NCBI GenBank assembly: GCA_947502495.1 | Contig: CANNAC010000007.1 | Span: 1-64,000, forward strand | Source of the DNA: an uncultured Flavobacteriaceae bacterium | Lineage (GTDB): Bacteria; Bacteroidota; Bacteroidia; Flavobacteriales; Flavobacteriaceae | Direction: 5' to 3' | DNA length: 64,000 bases | Shown here: positions 8,826 through 18,509 of the stretch, piece by piece | Layout: every line of letters begins with the position of its first letter | Position numbering within the stretch: position 1 is the stretch's first letter | The notes under the pieces: generated by a model | Told to the model about the DNA's origin: nothing | The model's input: only the letters and a program-made list of their open reading frames with translations | Database searches by the model: none | Translations under genes and position numbers: made by a program

Positions 8826-10754
8826 TTAAGGTTCTAACTTGGTTAGTTGTGCTTTTAATTTATTTACTTCTTCTATAGGAATTGTTTGTAGCGTGGTTCC
8901 TCTATTAATTTTGAAAGGTACACCAGAGTATGGTTTTGCGTATTCATCTTCTAAACTGTGGTTCAATACAAAGTTTTCTAAATCTTTTCTAGTGATAGTT
9001 CCTTTAATATATTTTTCAATCATTAAACTAGCTATTTTACCTGCAAAACGAGAACCAAAGTATCCGTTTTCAACAAATACGGCAATGGCAATTTTAGGAT
9101 TGTTTTTAGGTGCAAAAGCTACAAATATAGAATGATCTGTAAGTTGTGTCTTTACACTATCAATTTTTACGAAATTTTCAACGGTACCTGTTTTTCCACA
9201 AATCTCTATATCTGGAATCTGTAAATATTTAGCGGTTCCATGTGTGTAAACATTCAGCATACCTTCAATTACAGGTTCAAAATGCTGTTTGTCTATGGTT
9301 GTGTATTTTGGTGTGGTATAGTTTAGATCTAAGGTTTCATCTTTAATTTCCTTTATAATATGCGGTGTAAAATAATAACCACGATTAGCAATAGCAGCAA
9401 TCATATTTGCTAATTGAATTGGCGTTGTCGCAACTTCACCTTGACCAATAGCATTAGAAATAGTGTATGTGGAATAAAATGTTTTCGGATAAATTTCTTT
9501 ATAATAATCTCTGTTGGGAATTCTTCCTGGTTGTCCAACATATAAATCGTTGTTTAAAAAGTTTCCTAAACCAAAGCTTTTTACATGATCACTCCAAACG
9601 TTAATTCCTAAGGAAGCGTTTTCGGGTTTGTCTAAAATTCTTCGATATACGGTTGCAAAATAGGCATTACAAGATTCTTGAATACCGTGGACCATATCGT
9701 TTCTTGTGCCGCTTCTACAATGGCATTTCATAAATCTGTTACCGTATTTATAACCCGCGTAACAGGTTATTTTTTCATCTGAAGAAATAACGCCTTCTTG
9801 TAAAGCGACTAATGCATTCATTAATTTAAATGGAGAACCAGGCTCATAAACCCCTTGTAAACTTCTGTTAAATAATGGTTTTGCAATAGAGTCATTATAT
9901 AGTTTAGTGAAATTTTTAGAACGGTCTCTACCAACTAATAAATTAGGATTGTAGGTTGGTGCTGCAACCATAGATAGTATTTCACCAGTACTTGGTTCTA
10001 TCGCAATGATTCCGCCACGTTTATTAGCCATTAATATTTCGCCGTATGCTTGTAGGGTAGCGTCAATAGTCGTTTTAATATCTTTTCCAGATTCTGGTAA
10101 AGTGTCAAATTTTCCTTTTTTGTAGGGACCGATATTTCGGTTAAACCTATCTTTTTGAATGAATTTTATTCCTTTTACACCTCGTAATGTGGTTTCATAA
10201 GAAGCTTCAATACCTTGCATACCTATTAAATCTCCCATTTTGTAATAGGGATTCTTATTCATGATTCTTTGGTTTACTTCACCAATATCACCAAGTACAT
10301 TGGCGCCAATAGTGGTTTCGTAATTTCTTAAAGAACGTTTTTGAATATAGAAACCTTCAAACTTGCGCATTTTTTCTTGTAAAACAGCATAGTCTTCTTT
10401 CGATAATTGCGGAAGAAAAACATAAGGCAATCTCGGGGAATAGGTATATGCTTTTTTGTAGGTTGTAATAAACTGCTCTTTGTCTATTTTTAAAAGCGAA
10501 CAAAACTCTAAAGTATCTAATGGTTTTACTTCACGAGGAATCACCATCACATCATAAGATGGTTGGTTAGAAACTAGAAGTTTTCCGTTTCTATCGTAAA
10601 CAAAGCCACGTTTGGGGTAATCATATACCTTACGGATGGCGTTGTCTTCATATAAATTATTGGTATTATCTTGATATACTTGAAGGAAAAAAAGTCTTGC
10701 AATAAAAAGAATACCAACAAAAATTATGGAAATGAAAAGTAGTATTTGCCTCAT
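8826..10754 (-). CDS. mrdA: penicillin-binding protein 2 (elongasome transpeptidase)
   Basis: This 642-residue class B PBP has an N-terminal membrane anchor, a pedestal domain and a transpeptidase domain with all three catalytic motifs: SPFK at 307-310 (Ser307 nucleophile), SCN at 361-363 and KTG at 521-523. Together with RodA it cross-links peptidoglycan during cell elongation. It overlaps the end of mreD by 4 bp. Pro rather than Thr after the active Ser (SPFK) is unremarkable. Confidence 0.95.
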   Translation of the reverse strand: MRQILLFISIIFVGILFIARLFFLQVYQDNTNNLYEDNAIRKVYDYPKRGFVYDRNGKLLVSNQPSYDVMVIPREVKPLDTLEFCSLLKIDKEQFITTYKKAYTYSPRLPYVFLPQLSKEDYAVLQEKMRKFEGFYIQKRSLRNYETTIGANVLGDIGEVNQRIMNKNPYYKMGDLIGMQGIEASYETTLRGVKGIKFIQKDRFNRNIGPYKKGKFDTLPESGKDIKTTIDATLQAYGEILMANKRGGIIAIEPSTGEILSMVAAPTYNPNLLVGRDRSKNFTKLYNDSIAKPLFNRSLQGVYEPGSPFKLMNALVALQEGVISSDEKITCYAGYKYGNRFMKCHCRSGTRNDMVHGIQESCNAYFATVYRRILDKPENASLGINVWSDHVKSFGLGNFLNNDLYVGQPGRIPNRDYYKEIYPKTFYSTYTISNAIGQGEVATTPIQLANMIAAIANRGYYFTPHIIKEIKDETLDLNYTTPKYTTIDKQHFEPVIEGMLNVYTHGTAKYLQIPDIEICGKTGTVENFVKIDSVKTQLTDHSIFVAFAPKNNPKIAIAVFVENGYFGSRFAGKIASLMIEKYIKGTITRKDLENFVLNHSLEDEYAKPYSGVPFKINRGTTLQTIPIEEVNKLKAQLTKLEP

Positions 10755-11257
10755 TTAGTTTTTCTGCTGAATATAATGGTTACTAAAACACATAGTATAA
10801 TAGTAAATATACTTGAGAATAACGTTTTTTGAAGGACTAAAATTATTTTTGAAAAGTTAAATATTTCAAAAAGGAATAATAGGAAGTGATGAATAACTGT
10901 AAGTATGGTTATATAGGTCAATCTTGGTCCGAATTCTACCTGATTAAATTTAATGGTTTGATGCTCATAAACAGCACCAAAACAAAATTTTAAAACAGCA
11001 GGTCTTATAAAAGCAATGGTTACACAAGCTGCTGCGTGCATACCACCAGAATCTAAAAACATATCGATAGTAATACCTAATAGAAAGCTTAAAAGTAAAA
11101 ATAGCATTCTGTTATTTTTTACAGGAAATAAAATAATAAAAAGAATGTATATATACGGATTGATATAACCTAAAAAGTTAATATGCGAAAGCACTAATAT
11201 TTGTGCAAGCACTAATACTATAAATCGGATAACGTTGGAAGAAATGATATTATTCAT
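10751..11257 (-). CDS. mreD: rod shape-determining protein MreD
   Basis: This 168-residue integral membrane protein has about five hydrophobic segments and sits between mreC and mrdA, overlapping both (8 bp and 4 bp). MreD sequences are poorly conserved, so the call rests on length, hydrophobicity and invariant operon position. It connects cytoplasmic MreB to the periplasmic elongation machinery. Confidence 0.88.
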   Translation of the reverse strand: MNNIISSNVIRFIVLVLAQILVLSHINFLGYINPYIYILFIILFPVKNNRMLFLLLSFLLGITIDMFLDSGGMHAAACVTIAFIRPAVLKFCFGAVYEHQTIKFNQVEFGPRLTYITILTVIHHFLLFLFEIFNFSKIILVLQKTLFSSIFTIILCVLVTIIFSRKTK

Positions 11258-12071
11258 CCACAGGATTTATTAGGTTTTTAATTTCTTTTGCGTCTGTGTT
11301 CTCAATCACGTAAACATGTTCCATATTGGTCATGTCATTAAATAAAGTAACGTTGATCTCGTAAAAATCTTCGGCAGCATCCAACTTAAAGTCTTTTACT
11401 ATGCCTATAGGAACTCCTTTTGGGAAAATAGCAGAACGACCAGAAGTCATTATGGTATCTCCTTGTAGCAGCTTTGCTTTAGATGGAATATCTACCAATT
11501 GTACAAACTCTGGCGATTTACCATTCCATTTTAAGGTACCAAAGTGGTTGGTTCTTTTTAATTGCGCGCTAATTTTACTTTTTGTGTTTAATATAGAAAG
11601 TACGGTGGCATATTTTGCACTAGTATGATCTACAATACCTAAAATTCCTTTCGAAGTTATGACCCCGAAATCTTGTTTAATACTATCGCGTTTACCTTTA
11701 TCAATAAGTAAAATATTCGTGCTAAATGTATAATTGTTTTTTATAACAATAGCAGGAGTAACGTTGTAAATAGAAGTGTACGAAAGACTATCTAAAAAGC
11801 TAGATGTTGTTTCGTTATTGGAATTAAAAAGAATGGATCTTAATTTGTTGTTTTCTTCCTGAAGTAGTTGGTTTTGTTCTTTTAAACCAAAATATTGACT
11901 AATATTATTTGCTTTCTGATACACGCCTCCAGATAGAAAGTTTGCAGAATTTACAAACTTACTTTTTTGGTACGAGTGATTTTGAATAGTAAAAACAAAG
12001 GATATAGAAAATAGTAATATAAATAACAAAAACGATTTGTTACGTAGTATAAAATTAACTATTTGCTGCAT
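11250..12071 (-). CDS. mreC: rod shape-determining protein MreC
   Basis: This 273-residue bitopic protein has one N-terminal membrane helix (about 12-30), a coiled-coil (about 60-80, LKEQNQLLQEENNKL) and a beta-rich periplasmic domain with a VITSKGILGIVD segment. MreC organises the elongation complex by binding PBP2. It overlaps mreD by 8 bp and starts 19 bp after mreB. Confidence 0.93.
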   Translation of the reverse strand: MQQIVNFILRNKSFLLFILLFSISFVFTIQNHSYQKSKFVNSANFLSGGVYQKANNISQYFGLKEQNQLLQEENNKLRSILFNSNNETTSSFLDSLSYTSIYNVTPAIVIKNNYTFSTNILLIDKGKRDSIKQDFGVITSKGILGIVDHTSAKYATVLSILNTKSKISAQLKRTNHFGTLKWNGKSPEFVQLVDIPSKAKLLQGDTIMTSGRSAIFPKGVPIGIVKDFKLDAAEDFYEINVTLFNDMTNMEHVYVIENTDAKEIKNLINPVDE

Positions 12072-12090
12072 GATTTAATTGGTGTTACTC

Positions 12091-13119
12091 TTATTTAATC
12101 AATACGCTTTTGTATTTAGCTAGGTTTTTAAGGGTGATTCCTGTACCACGAACAACAGCACGTAATGGATCTTCTGCAATATAAACAGGTAAGTCTGTTT
12201 TTTGAGATAAACGCTTGTCTAAACCGCGCAACATAGATCCTCCACCTGCAAGGTAGATTCCTGTGTTATAAATATCTGCAGCTAATTCTGGTGGTGTTTG
12301 CGATAATGTTTCCATTACAGCATCTTCAATACGAAGAATAGATTTATCTAAAGCTTTCGCTATTTCACGATAGGATATTTGTACTTGTTTTGGTTTTCCG
12401 GTAAGTAAATCACGACCTTGAACACTCATGTCTTCTGGCGGAAGATCTAAATCTTCGGTAGCAGCACCAATTTGAATTTTAATTTTTTCAGCAGTGCGTT
12501 CACCAACATATAAATTGTGTTGGGTACGCATGTAATAAATTATATCATTGGTAAATACATCACCGGCAATTTTTACAGACTTATCACAAACAATTCCTCC
12601 AAGAGCAATAACTGCAATTTCTGTAGTACCACCTCCAATATCCACAATCATGTTTCCTTTTGGTTGCATAATGTCTACACCAATACCAATTGCTGCAGCC
12701 ATAGGCTCGTGAATTAGATAAACTTCTTTACCATTTACACGTTCTGCACTTTCTTTTACTGCTCGCATTTCTACTTCTGTAATTCCAGAAGGAATACAAA
12801 TTACCATACGTAAAGCAGGAGTGAAGAGCCTCTTTTTTAAAGCTGGAATGTTTTTAATGAACATGCTTATCATTTGCTCAGAAGCATCAAAATCTGCAAT
12901 TACACCATCTTTTAAAGGTCTAATGGTTTTAATGTTTTCATGCGTTTTCCCTTGCATCATACTGGCTTCTTTACCAACAGCAATAATTTTTCCTGTTATT
13001 CTATCTCTAGCAACTATGGATGGACTGTCAACAACCACTTTATCATTATGAATAATTAAAGTGTTTGCAGTTCCTAAATCTATTGCAATCTCTTCGGTTA
13101 AGAAGTCAAAAAATCCCAT
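12091..13119 (-). CDS. mreB: actin-like cell-shape protein MreB
   Basis: This 342-residue actin-fold ATPase has the phosphate-binding segment IDLGTANTLI near residues 13-22 and the nucleotide-binding segments VDIGGGTTEIAVI and LAGGGSMLRG. MreB filaments guide elongation-type wall synthesis. It is the first gene of the minus-strand operon, with ~200 bp of non-coding sequence between it and purH that must hold the promoter. Confidence 0.97.
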   Translation of the reverse strand: MGFFDFLTEEIAIDLGTANTLIIHNDKVVVDSPSIVARDRITGKIIAVGKEASMMQGKTHENIKTIRPLKDGVIADFDASEQMISMFIKNIPALKKRLFTPALRMVICIPSGITEVEMRAVKESAERVNGKEVYLIHEPMAAAIGIGVDIMQPKGNMIVDIGGGTTEIAVIALGGIVCDKSVKIAGDVFTNDIIYYMRTQHNLYVGERTAEKIKIQIGAATEDLDLPPEDMSVQGRDLLTGKPKQVQISYREIAKALDKSILRIEDAVMETLSQTPPELAADIYNTGIYLAGGGSMLRGLDKRLSQKTDLPVYIAEDPLRAVVRGTGITLKNLAKYKSVLIK

Positions 13120-13319
13120 TCTTTATTTTAATTATGTACGTTAAAAAATCACATCTCGTAAAGGTAGTAAAACTCTTTCTAAATTTGATTTTAAAATTAA
13201 TCTTTTAATAGCTGAAAACCTACACTATTAAATGTAGATTTTCAACGATTAGTTTAAGTCTGTAATTCTCACTTTCGTGGAAATGTTATTCTTAATAAAA
13301 TCCTTTTTTTAAAGCGATT

Positions 13320-14852
13320 TTAGTGTTTAAAATGTCTTGTTCCAGTAAATACCATAGCAACATTATTGGCATTACAATAATCGATACTTAATTGGTCTTT
13401 AATCGATCCTCCAGGTTGTATTACTGCTGTAACTCCTGCGTTTTTTGCAATCTCTACACAATCTGGAAACGGGAAAAATGCATCACTTGCCATCACTGCG
13501 CCTTGTAAATCAAATTTAAAAGATTGCGCTTTATGAATCGCTTGGTTTAATGCATCTACACGACTTGTTTGTCCTGTTCCGCTGGCACATAATTGTTTGT
13601 TTTTTACTAAAACAATCGTGTTTGATTTGGTGTGTTTGCAAATTTTAGATGCAAAGATTAAATCATCTAACTCCTTTTGCGTTGGTTTATTGTTTGTAGC
13701 GTCTTTTAAATCTTCCAGCATATCTGTTTTAGAATTTCTGTCTTGCACTAAAACACCATTCAAACAAGTTCTCACAGTAGTTTGTGGGAAATCAAAATCT
13801 TTTAAAATAAGTAAGATTCTATTTTTCTTTCCTTTAAGTATTTCTAAAGCTTCGGCAGAAAAAGAAGGCGCAATTACTACTTCACAAAATAACTTGTGAA
13901 TTTCTTCGGCGGTAGCTTTATCTATTTCCGTATTGCTAATTAAAACACCACCAAAAGCAGAAACTGGATCTCCAGCTAAAGCATCTACATAGGCGTTTAG
14001 AACCGTTTCACGTTGTGCAAAACCACAAGCGTTATTGTGTTTTAAAACAGCAAATGTTGGTTGTTCTCCTTTAAATTCGTTGATTAAATTTACCGCAGCA
14101 TCTACATCTAAAAGATTGTTGTAGCTTAATTCTTTACCGTGAAGCTTTGTGAATATTTCATCAAAATCACCAAAGAAAAATCCTTTTTGATGTGGGTTTT
14201 CACCATAACGTAAAACTTTACCTTGCGTTTCGCTAAGTTTAAAAGAAGCGATTTCATGGTTTTTGTTGAAGTAATTAAAAATAGCAGAATCGTAATGCGA
14301 AGAAACATTAAACGCTTTTGCAGCAAACTGTTTTCTGTCTGCTTCCGTTAGGTTTCCATTTTTGTCTGTGATTAATTCTAAAAACTCAGAATAATCAGAA
14401 ACAGAAGAAACGCAAATGACATCTGCATAATTTTTTGCAGCAGCACGAATTAATGAAATTCCTCCAATATCAATTTTTTCAATAATATCTTGTTCGCTAG
14501 CTCCAGAAGCAACTGTTTTTTCAAAAGGATATAAATCTACAATGACACAGTCGATTTGCGGAATTTCAAATTCAGCTAATTCTGCAACATCACCGGCATG
14601 ATTTTGTCTATTTAAAATACCTCCAAATACTTTTGGGTGTAATGTTTTTACTCGTCCGCCAAGAATAGAAGGATAAGAAGTTACATCTTCGACAGGAACG
14701 ACATCGATTCCTAAATCGTTAATAAATTTTTGTGTTCCACCTGTAGAATAAATAATTACTCCTTGGTCATTTAATCGTTTTACAATTGGTTCTAATCCAT
14801 CTTTACTAAAAACAGAAATTAGCGCAGACTTAATTGTTTTACTATTGCTCAT
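13320..14852 (-). CDS. purH: bifunctional AICAR formyltransferase / IMP cyclohydrolase PurH
   Basis: PurH catalyses the last two steps of IMP synthesis. The N-terminal MGS-like cyclohydrolase domain (ALISVFSKDGL...STGGTQ) is followed by the AICAR formyltransferase domain, with RYGENPHQKG, the KHNNACG motif, and DAFFPFPD and QPGGSI near the end. I place the start at the ATG at 14852 (MSNSKTIK, 510 residues). The longer frame begins with a TTG at 14876 and adds only eight low-complexity residues. Confidence 0.95.
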   Translation of the reverse strand: MSNSKTIKSALISVFSKDGLEPIVKRLNDQGVIIYSTGGTQKFINDLGIDVVPVEDVTSYPSILGGRVKTLHPKVFGGILNRQNHAGDVAELAEFEIPQIDCVIVDLYPFEKTVASGASEQDIIEKIDIGGISLIRAAAKNYADVICVSSVSDYSEFLELITDKNGNLTEADRKQFAAKAFNVSSHYDSAIFNYFNKNHEIASFKLSETQGKVLRYGENPHQKGFFFGDFDEIFTKLHGKELSYNNLLDVDAAVNLINEFKGEQPTFAVLKHNNACGFAQRETVLNAYVDALAGDPVSAFGGVLISNTEIDKATAEEIHKLFCEVVIAPSFSAEALEILKGKKNRILLILKDFDFPQTTVRTCLNGVLVQDRNSKTDMLEDLKDATNNKPTQKELDDLIFASKICKHTKSNTIVLVKNKQLCASGTGQTSRVDALNQAIHKAQSFKFDLQGAVMASDAFFPFPDCVEIAKNAGVTAVIQPGGSIKDQLSIDYCNANNVAMVFTGTRHFKH

Positions 14853-15049
14853 TGTTGTTGTGTTGTTTGGCTGCAAAAATAGTAATATAAAGTGCTTTTA
14901 ATAAGTGAAATTACATTTGTTTTTTCAACTAAAACACGGAGTTATTAACAACTTTGTGCTTGTAATTTGTTTTCATTTATTTGTAACAAATAATATATAA
15001 AAGCGTCTTACCTTTATATCACTTTAAAAAAGTATAATATTTACTGCAT

Positions 15050-16303
15050 ATGTTACTGTATTTACGCCTCTTTAAAGAGAGCTTTTCTTTTGCTATTAGT
15101 GCCTTGACCAACAATAAGCTAAGAACATTTTTGTCATTGCTTGGCGTTACCATTGGTATATTTTCTATTATAGCAGTTTTGGCGGCAGTAGATTCTTTAA
15201 AGAATGATATAAAAGGAAGTATTAGCTCTTTAGATAATAGTACATTATATATTATGCGTTTTTCTTTTGGACCATCTACCATTCCGCAATGGAAAAGAGA
15301 ACAATTTCCAGATGTTACTTATGAAGAATATCAGTTTATACAAGATAGAATACCAAATGTAGAAGCAGCATCTTATTCGTTAAATGTCAACCCTGAAAAC
15401 ATTAAGTATGAAGGCGCTTCGGTTGAAAATGTAGAAATAGCTGCGGTAACGAATGGTTATTATGATATTGAAAGTTTGCAAATAGAACAAGGTCGCTTTT
15501 TTAATGAATCGGAATCTAATTCGGGTTCGCCAGTTGTGGTTTTAGGAGATGAAATTTCAAGTAGTTTGTTTGGTAATTTAGATCCTATAGGAAAAGTAGT
15601 TCGCCTTTACGGAAGAAAATTTACAGTGATTGGCGTGCTTAAAAAAGAAGGTTCTGGTTTATTTGGAAACTCTAAAGATACAGCAGCAATTTTACCTGTA
15701 AACTTTGTGCGAAGACTTTTAGGAGATAATAATAAAAGAACTTTCCCAGCTATTGTAGTGAAACCAGAATCTGGAGTAGACTTGTCGGAGTTTAATGCAG
15801 TTATTGCACAAGGATTACGAAATTTTAGAGGTTTAAAAGCGGGAGAAGAGAATAACTTTTTTGTAAATGAATTACAAGGTTTTACAGACTTGATAGATAA
15901 TATTACCGGACAACTAAATTTTATGGGTTGGATTATTAGTGGTTTTTCTCTGTTAGTTGGTGGATTTGGTATCGCTAATATTATGTTTGTTAGTGTAAAA
16001 GAAAGAACTAATTTAATTGGAATTCAAAAATCACTAGGAGCAAAAAACCGATTTATTATGTTTCAGTTTTTGTTTGAAGCAGTGATTTTAGCTGTAATTG
16101 GAGGTTTAGTAGGTTTGTTTTTAGTTTGGATCGTATCTATATTAATGACCCAACTTACAGATAGTTTTGAGTTTGTCTTGTCGTATGGAAATATGTTTCT
16201 AGGTTTTATACTCTCGACTATTATCGGTTTGGTTTCCGGAGTTATTCCAGCGCTTTCTGCTTCCAAATTAGATCCTGTAGAAGCGATTCGGTCCGGAATG
16301 TAA
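15050..16303 (+). CDS. ABC transporter permease, MacB/FtsX type
   Basis: This 417-residue permease has the MacB layout: an N-terminal membrane helix (about 20-45, preceded by ALTNNKLRTFLSLLGVTIGI), a large periplasmic domain (about 50-270) and three C-terminal helices with the FtsX-type segment SVKERTNLIGIQKSLGA. No ATPase gene is adjacent, so the partner is encoded elsewhere. Substrate is unknown; family members move peptides, lipoproteins or drugs. Confidence 0.88.
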   Translation: MLLYLRLFKESFSFAISALTNNKLRTFLSLLGVTIGIFSIIAVLAAVDSLKNDIKGSISSLDNSTLYIMRFSFGPSTIPQWKREQFPDVTYEEYQFIQDRIPNVEAASYSLNVNPENIKYEGASVENVEIAAVTNGYYDIESLQIEQGRFFNESESNSGSPVVVLGDEISSSLFGNLDPIGKVVRLYGRKFTVIGVLKKEGSGLFGNSKDTAAILPVNFVRRLLGDNNKRTFPAIVVKPESGVDLSEFNAVIAQGLRNFRGLKAGEENNFFVNELQGFTDLIDNITGQLNFMGWIISGFSLLVGGFGIANIMFVSVKERTNLIGIQKSLGAKNRFIMFQFLFEAVILAVIGGLVGLFLVWIVSILMTQLTDSFEFVLSYGNMFLGFILSTIIGLVSGVIPALSASKLDPVEAIRSGM

Positions 16304-16345
16304 GTTTCTGAATTTTAAATAAAAGTACAAGGACGTTTCCGTAAA

Positions 16346-16400
16346 AAATAAATTCCAAAAAGCAATACCTTATTAATAGGACGCCTTTTGGAATTTATTT
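16346..16400. terminator. long-stem bidirectional terminator
   Basis: A perfect 15-bp stem (16346-16360 with 16386-16400) has a 25-nt loop that may fold further. It lies between the convergent ABC permease and methionine-sulfoxide reductase genes. Confidence 0.75.
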
Positions 16401-16417
16401 TTATATGCTTTTTTAAT

Positions 16418-16876
16418 TTACGAAAGAAGCAAAGCTACCTGCGCACAAACAAACTCTAGAAAGCGCTCATCTGCTTCTGTAAAAGGATCGGGAGTATTAG
16501 AATCAATATCTATTTGTCCAATATTTTCTCCGTTTACAAAAATAGGAATTACAATTTCTGCTTTTACTGTAATGCTACAAGCAATATAATTATCTTGAGC
16601 AGCAACATCTGCAACTACAAAATTTTCATTACTCACGGCAACTTGACCACAAATACCTTTTCCAAAAGGAATAATAATATGATCTGTTGGTTCCCCAACA
16701 TAAGGTCCAAGTTTTAATTCGTTTTTATCTCCATTTTTAAAATAAAAACCAACCCAATTATAGTACGTTATGTTTTCGTCAAGAAGCGTGCAAATAGACA
16801 ATAATCTATCCTCAACAGACGTTTCCTTTTTGTTTATTATTTTTGTTATTTCTGGTTTTAATTGCTCGAAATTCAT
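16418..16876 (-). CDS. GAF-domain free methionine-(R)-sulfoxide reductase
   Basis: This 152-residue single GAF domain protein is of the fRMsr type, which reduces free methionine-R-sulfoxide. The family cysteines are seen in GKGICGQVA (Cys76) and DNYIACSITVKAEIVIPI (Cys100, the likely catalytic residue by position). I chose the ATG at 16876 (MNFEQLKPE). The upstream TTG at 16897 would add seven residues without support. It is probably monocistronic. Confidence 0.88.
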   Translation of the reverse strand: MNFEQLKPEITKIINKKETSVEDRLLSICTLLDENITYYNWVGFYFKNGDKNELKLGPYVGEPTDHIIIPFGKGICGQVAVSNENFVVADVAAQDNYIACSITVKAEIVIPIFVNGENIGQIDIDSNTPDPFTEADERFLEFVCAQVALLLS

Positions 16877-16965
16877 ATGTTTAAAAACTTTTGACAAAAG
16901 TATTGAAAAACCAATATATTTAATCCCTTTTTACATAAATTTAACCTTGTAATCTAAAAACAATA

Positions 16966-17517
16966 TTGAAACCACTTTTTATAAAATATAAGTCCGTTAT
17001 ACGATTTATCGTAACCTTTTTATTGGTGTACGCGGTTTTAACTTTTAGTTATAAATTGTTTCTACAATATTCTTCAGGAGATAATTATTATCCAGATTAC
17101 ATGACTTGTTTGGTAGGGAAGCAAAGCAAAGAAATATTAAGTGCTTTAGATTATAGAGTTTCGCTTATACCACATCCTTCAGAAGCATCTTTGAAATTAA
17201 TTATAAACGAAAAATACGTAGCTAGAGTTATAGAAGGATGCAATTCGGTGAGTATAATTATCTTGTTTATTTCTTTTGTTATAGCATTTGCCAGTAAATT
17301 TAAAACGACTGCGCTTTACATTTTGGCAGGAAGCGTCTTAATTTATATTGCTAATTTGGTGCGAATAGTGATTTTATCTATTGGACTATATCATTACCCT
17401 TGGCGAAAAGATATTTTACATACCGTGATTTTCCCTGCTATTATTTATGGTATGGTTTGTTTCCTTTGGGTTGTTTGGGTGAACCGTTTTTCTAAAAGCA
17501 AGAAGCAAGATGCATAA
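16966..17517 (+). CDS. xrtF: exosortase family protein XrtF
   Basis: Exosortases are membrane cysteine proteases that recognise C-terminal sorting signals on exported proteins. This 183-residue protein has about five membrane helices and the catalytic triad in the expected context: Cys92 in EGCNSVSI, Arg133 in NLVRIV and His152 in LHTVIFP. The start is a TTG at 16966. It overlaps the partner gene by 8 bp. XrtF is the short flavobacterial exosortase; no obvious sorted substrate is encoded nearby. Confidence 0.9.
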   Translation: MKPLFIKYKSVIRFIVTFLLVYAVLTFSYKLFLQYSSGDNYYPDYMTCLVGKQSKEILSALDYRVSLIPHPSEASLKLIINEKYVARVIEGCNSVSIIILFISFVIAFASKFKTTALYILAGSVLIYIANLVRIVILSIGLYHYPWRKDILHTVIFPAIIYGMVCFLWVVWVNRFSKSKKQDA

Positions 17518-17938
17518 AGTACTTAAATATGGTTTGTTGTTGGTTTTGGGTGTATTACTCATATTAATTCGGGTATTTGAAGAACGACTTTTCTACGATC
17601 CATACTTATCTTTTTTCAAGAATGATTATTTGTATTTAGATTCCCCAAGACAAGAAACCTTTAAGTTAACGGCGTTTACGGTTTTACGTTATGTGATTAA
17701 TTCGGTGATTTCATTAGCTATTTTATTTGTGCTTTTTAAAGATAAAAGCATTGTTAAATTTTCGGTTATTATTTATGCGATTGCATTAGTGATCCTTTTA
17801 GCACTATTCTTGTATTTTGTAATAAGTCCAGCACAAGAAGATTATTATTTATTTTTTAATATCCGAAGATTTTTAATTCAGCCATTAATTTTATTACTCT
17901 TAATTCCTGCATTCTATAATTATAAACGGCAGGAGTAA
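17510..17938 (+). CDS. exosortase F system-associated membrane protein
   Basis: This 142-residue protein has four hydrophobic segments and sits immediately downstream of xrtF with an 8-bp overlap. The motif pattern RVFEERLFYDPYLSFFKNDY near the N-terminus is what I associate with the protein family that accompanies XrtF. It is presumably part of the same membrane processing complex. Function is not established. Confidence 0.82.
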   Translation: MHKVLKYGLLLVLGVLLILIRVFEERLFYDPYLSFFKNDYLYLDSPRQETFKLTAFTVLRYVINSVISLAILFVLFKDKSIVKFSVIIYAIALVILLALFLYFVISPAQEDYYLFFNIRRFLIQPLILLLLIPAFYNYKRQE

Positions 17939-17999
17939 AATTGTTAATGGTCTTGCAAAACAAGGTTTTTAAACTTTGTTTTTGTAATTTTGCAAAGTG

Positions 18000-18410
18000 A
18001 TGAAACAGTTTTTACATACAAGTTTTTCTATAACATTAGCCTTATTAGTGCTATTTTCAACCGTATCTCTTACTATTGAAAAGCATTTTTGTGGCGATGT
18101 TTTGGTAGATGTTTCCATTTTTTCTGAAGGAGAAGATTGTGGAAAGGATACTTTAGCATTAGAAAAAGCTGCAATCACAAAAAAGAGTTGTTGTAAAAAT
18201 CAAATTGATGTCGTGCAAGGTCAAAAAGATTTGGCGATTAAAACTTTCGACGATTTAGAGTTTGAACAACAATTATTTTTAACGGCCTTTACCTATTCGT
18301 ATAGCGCTCTTTTTGAAGGTGCATCTGCACAAATTATTATTCCTGAAGCATATGCGCCTCCAAGGCTAGTTGTAGATCTTCAGTTGGTTCATGATACTTT
18401 CCTAATCTGA
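18000..18410 (+). CDS. HYC_CC_PP family exported protein
   Basis: This 136-residue protein has a signal peptide and the three sparse motifs that name the family: H-F-C in KHFCGD (Tyr replaced by Phe), a CC pair in KKSCCKNQ, and PP near the end (AYAPPRL). Such proteins are usually encoded next to TonB-dependent receptors for metals, as here. I chose the ATG at 18000; a GTG immediately before it (17997) is possible. A TAATTTTG -7-like element at 17985-17992 is so close that the mRNA may have almost no leader. Confidence 0.82.
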   Translation: MKQFLHTSFSITLALLVLFSTVSLTIEKHFCGDVLVDVSIFSEGEDCGKDTLALEKAAITKKSCCKNQIDVVQGQKDLAIKTFDDLEFEQQLFLTAFTYSYSALFEGASAQIIIPEAYAPPRLVVDLQLVHDTFLI

Positions 18411-18509
18411 TTTATTAAATGATTTTCGATACTTCCATTCTTCGGAAGTAAATACGTATGCGTAAACTTTTCCGTATACATAGAACAATCTATTGACTTA
18501 ATAAAACCT

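Noticed and set aside
18411-18509. Riboswitch upstream of the TonB receptor
   Set aside because: There is only one short 6-bp inverted repeat (ACTTCC/GGAAGT); no known aptamer pattern was recognised.
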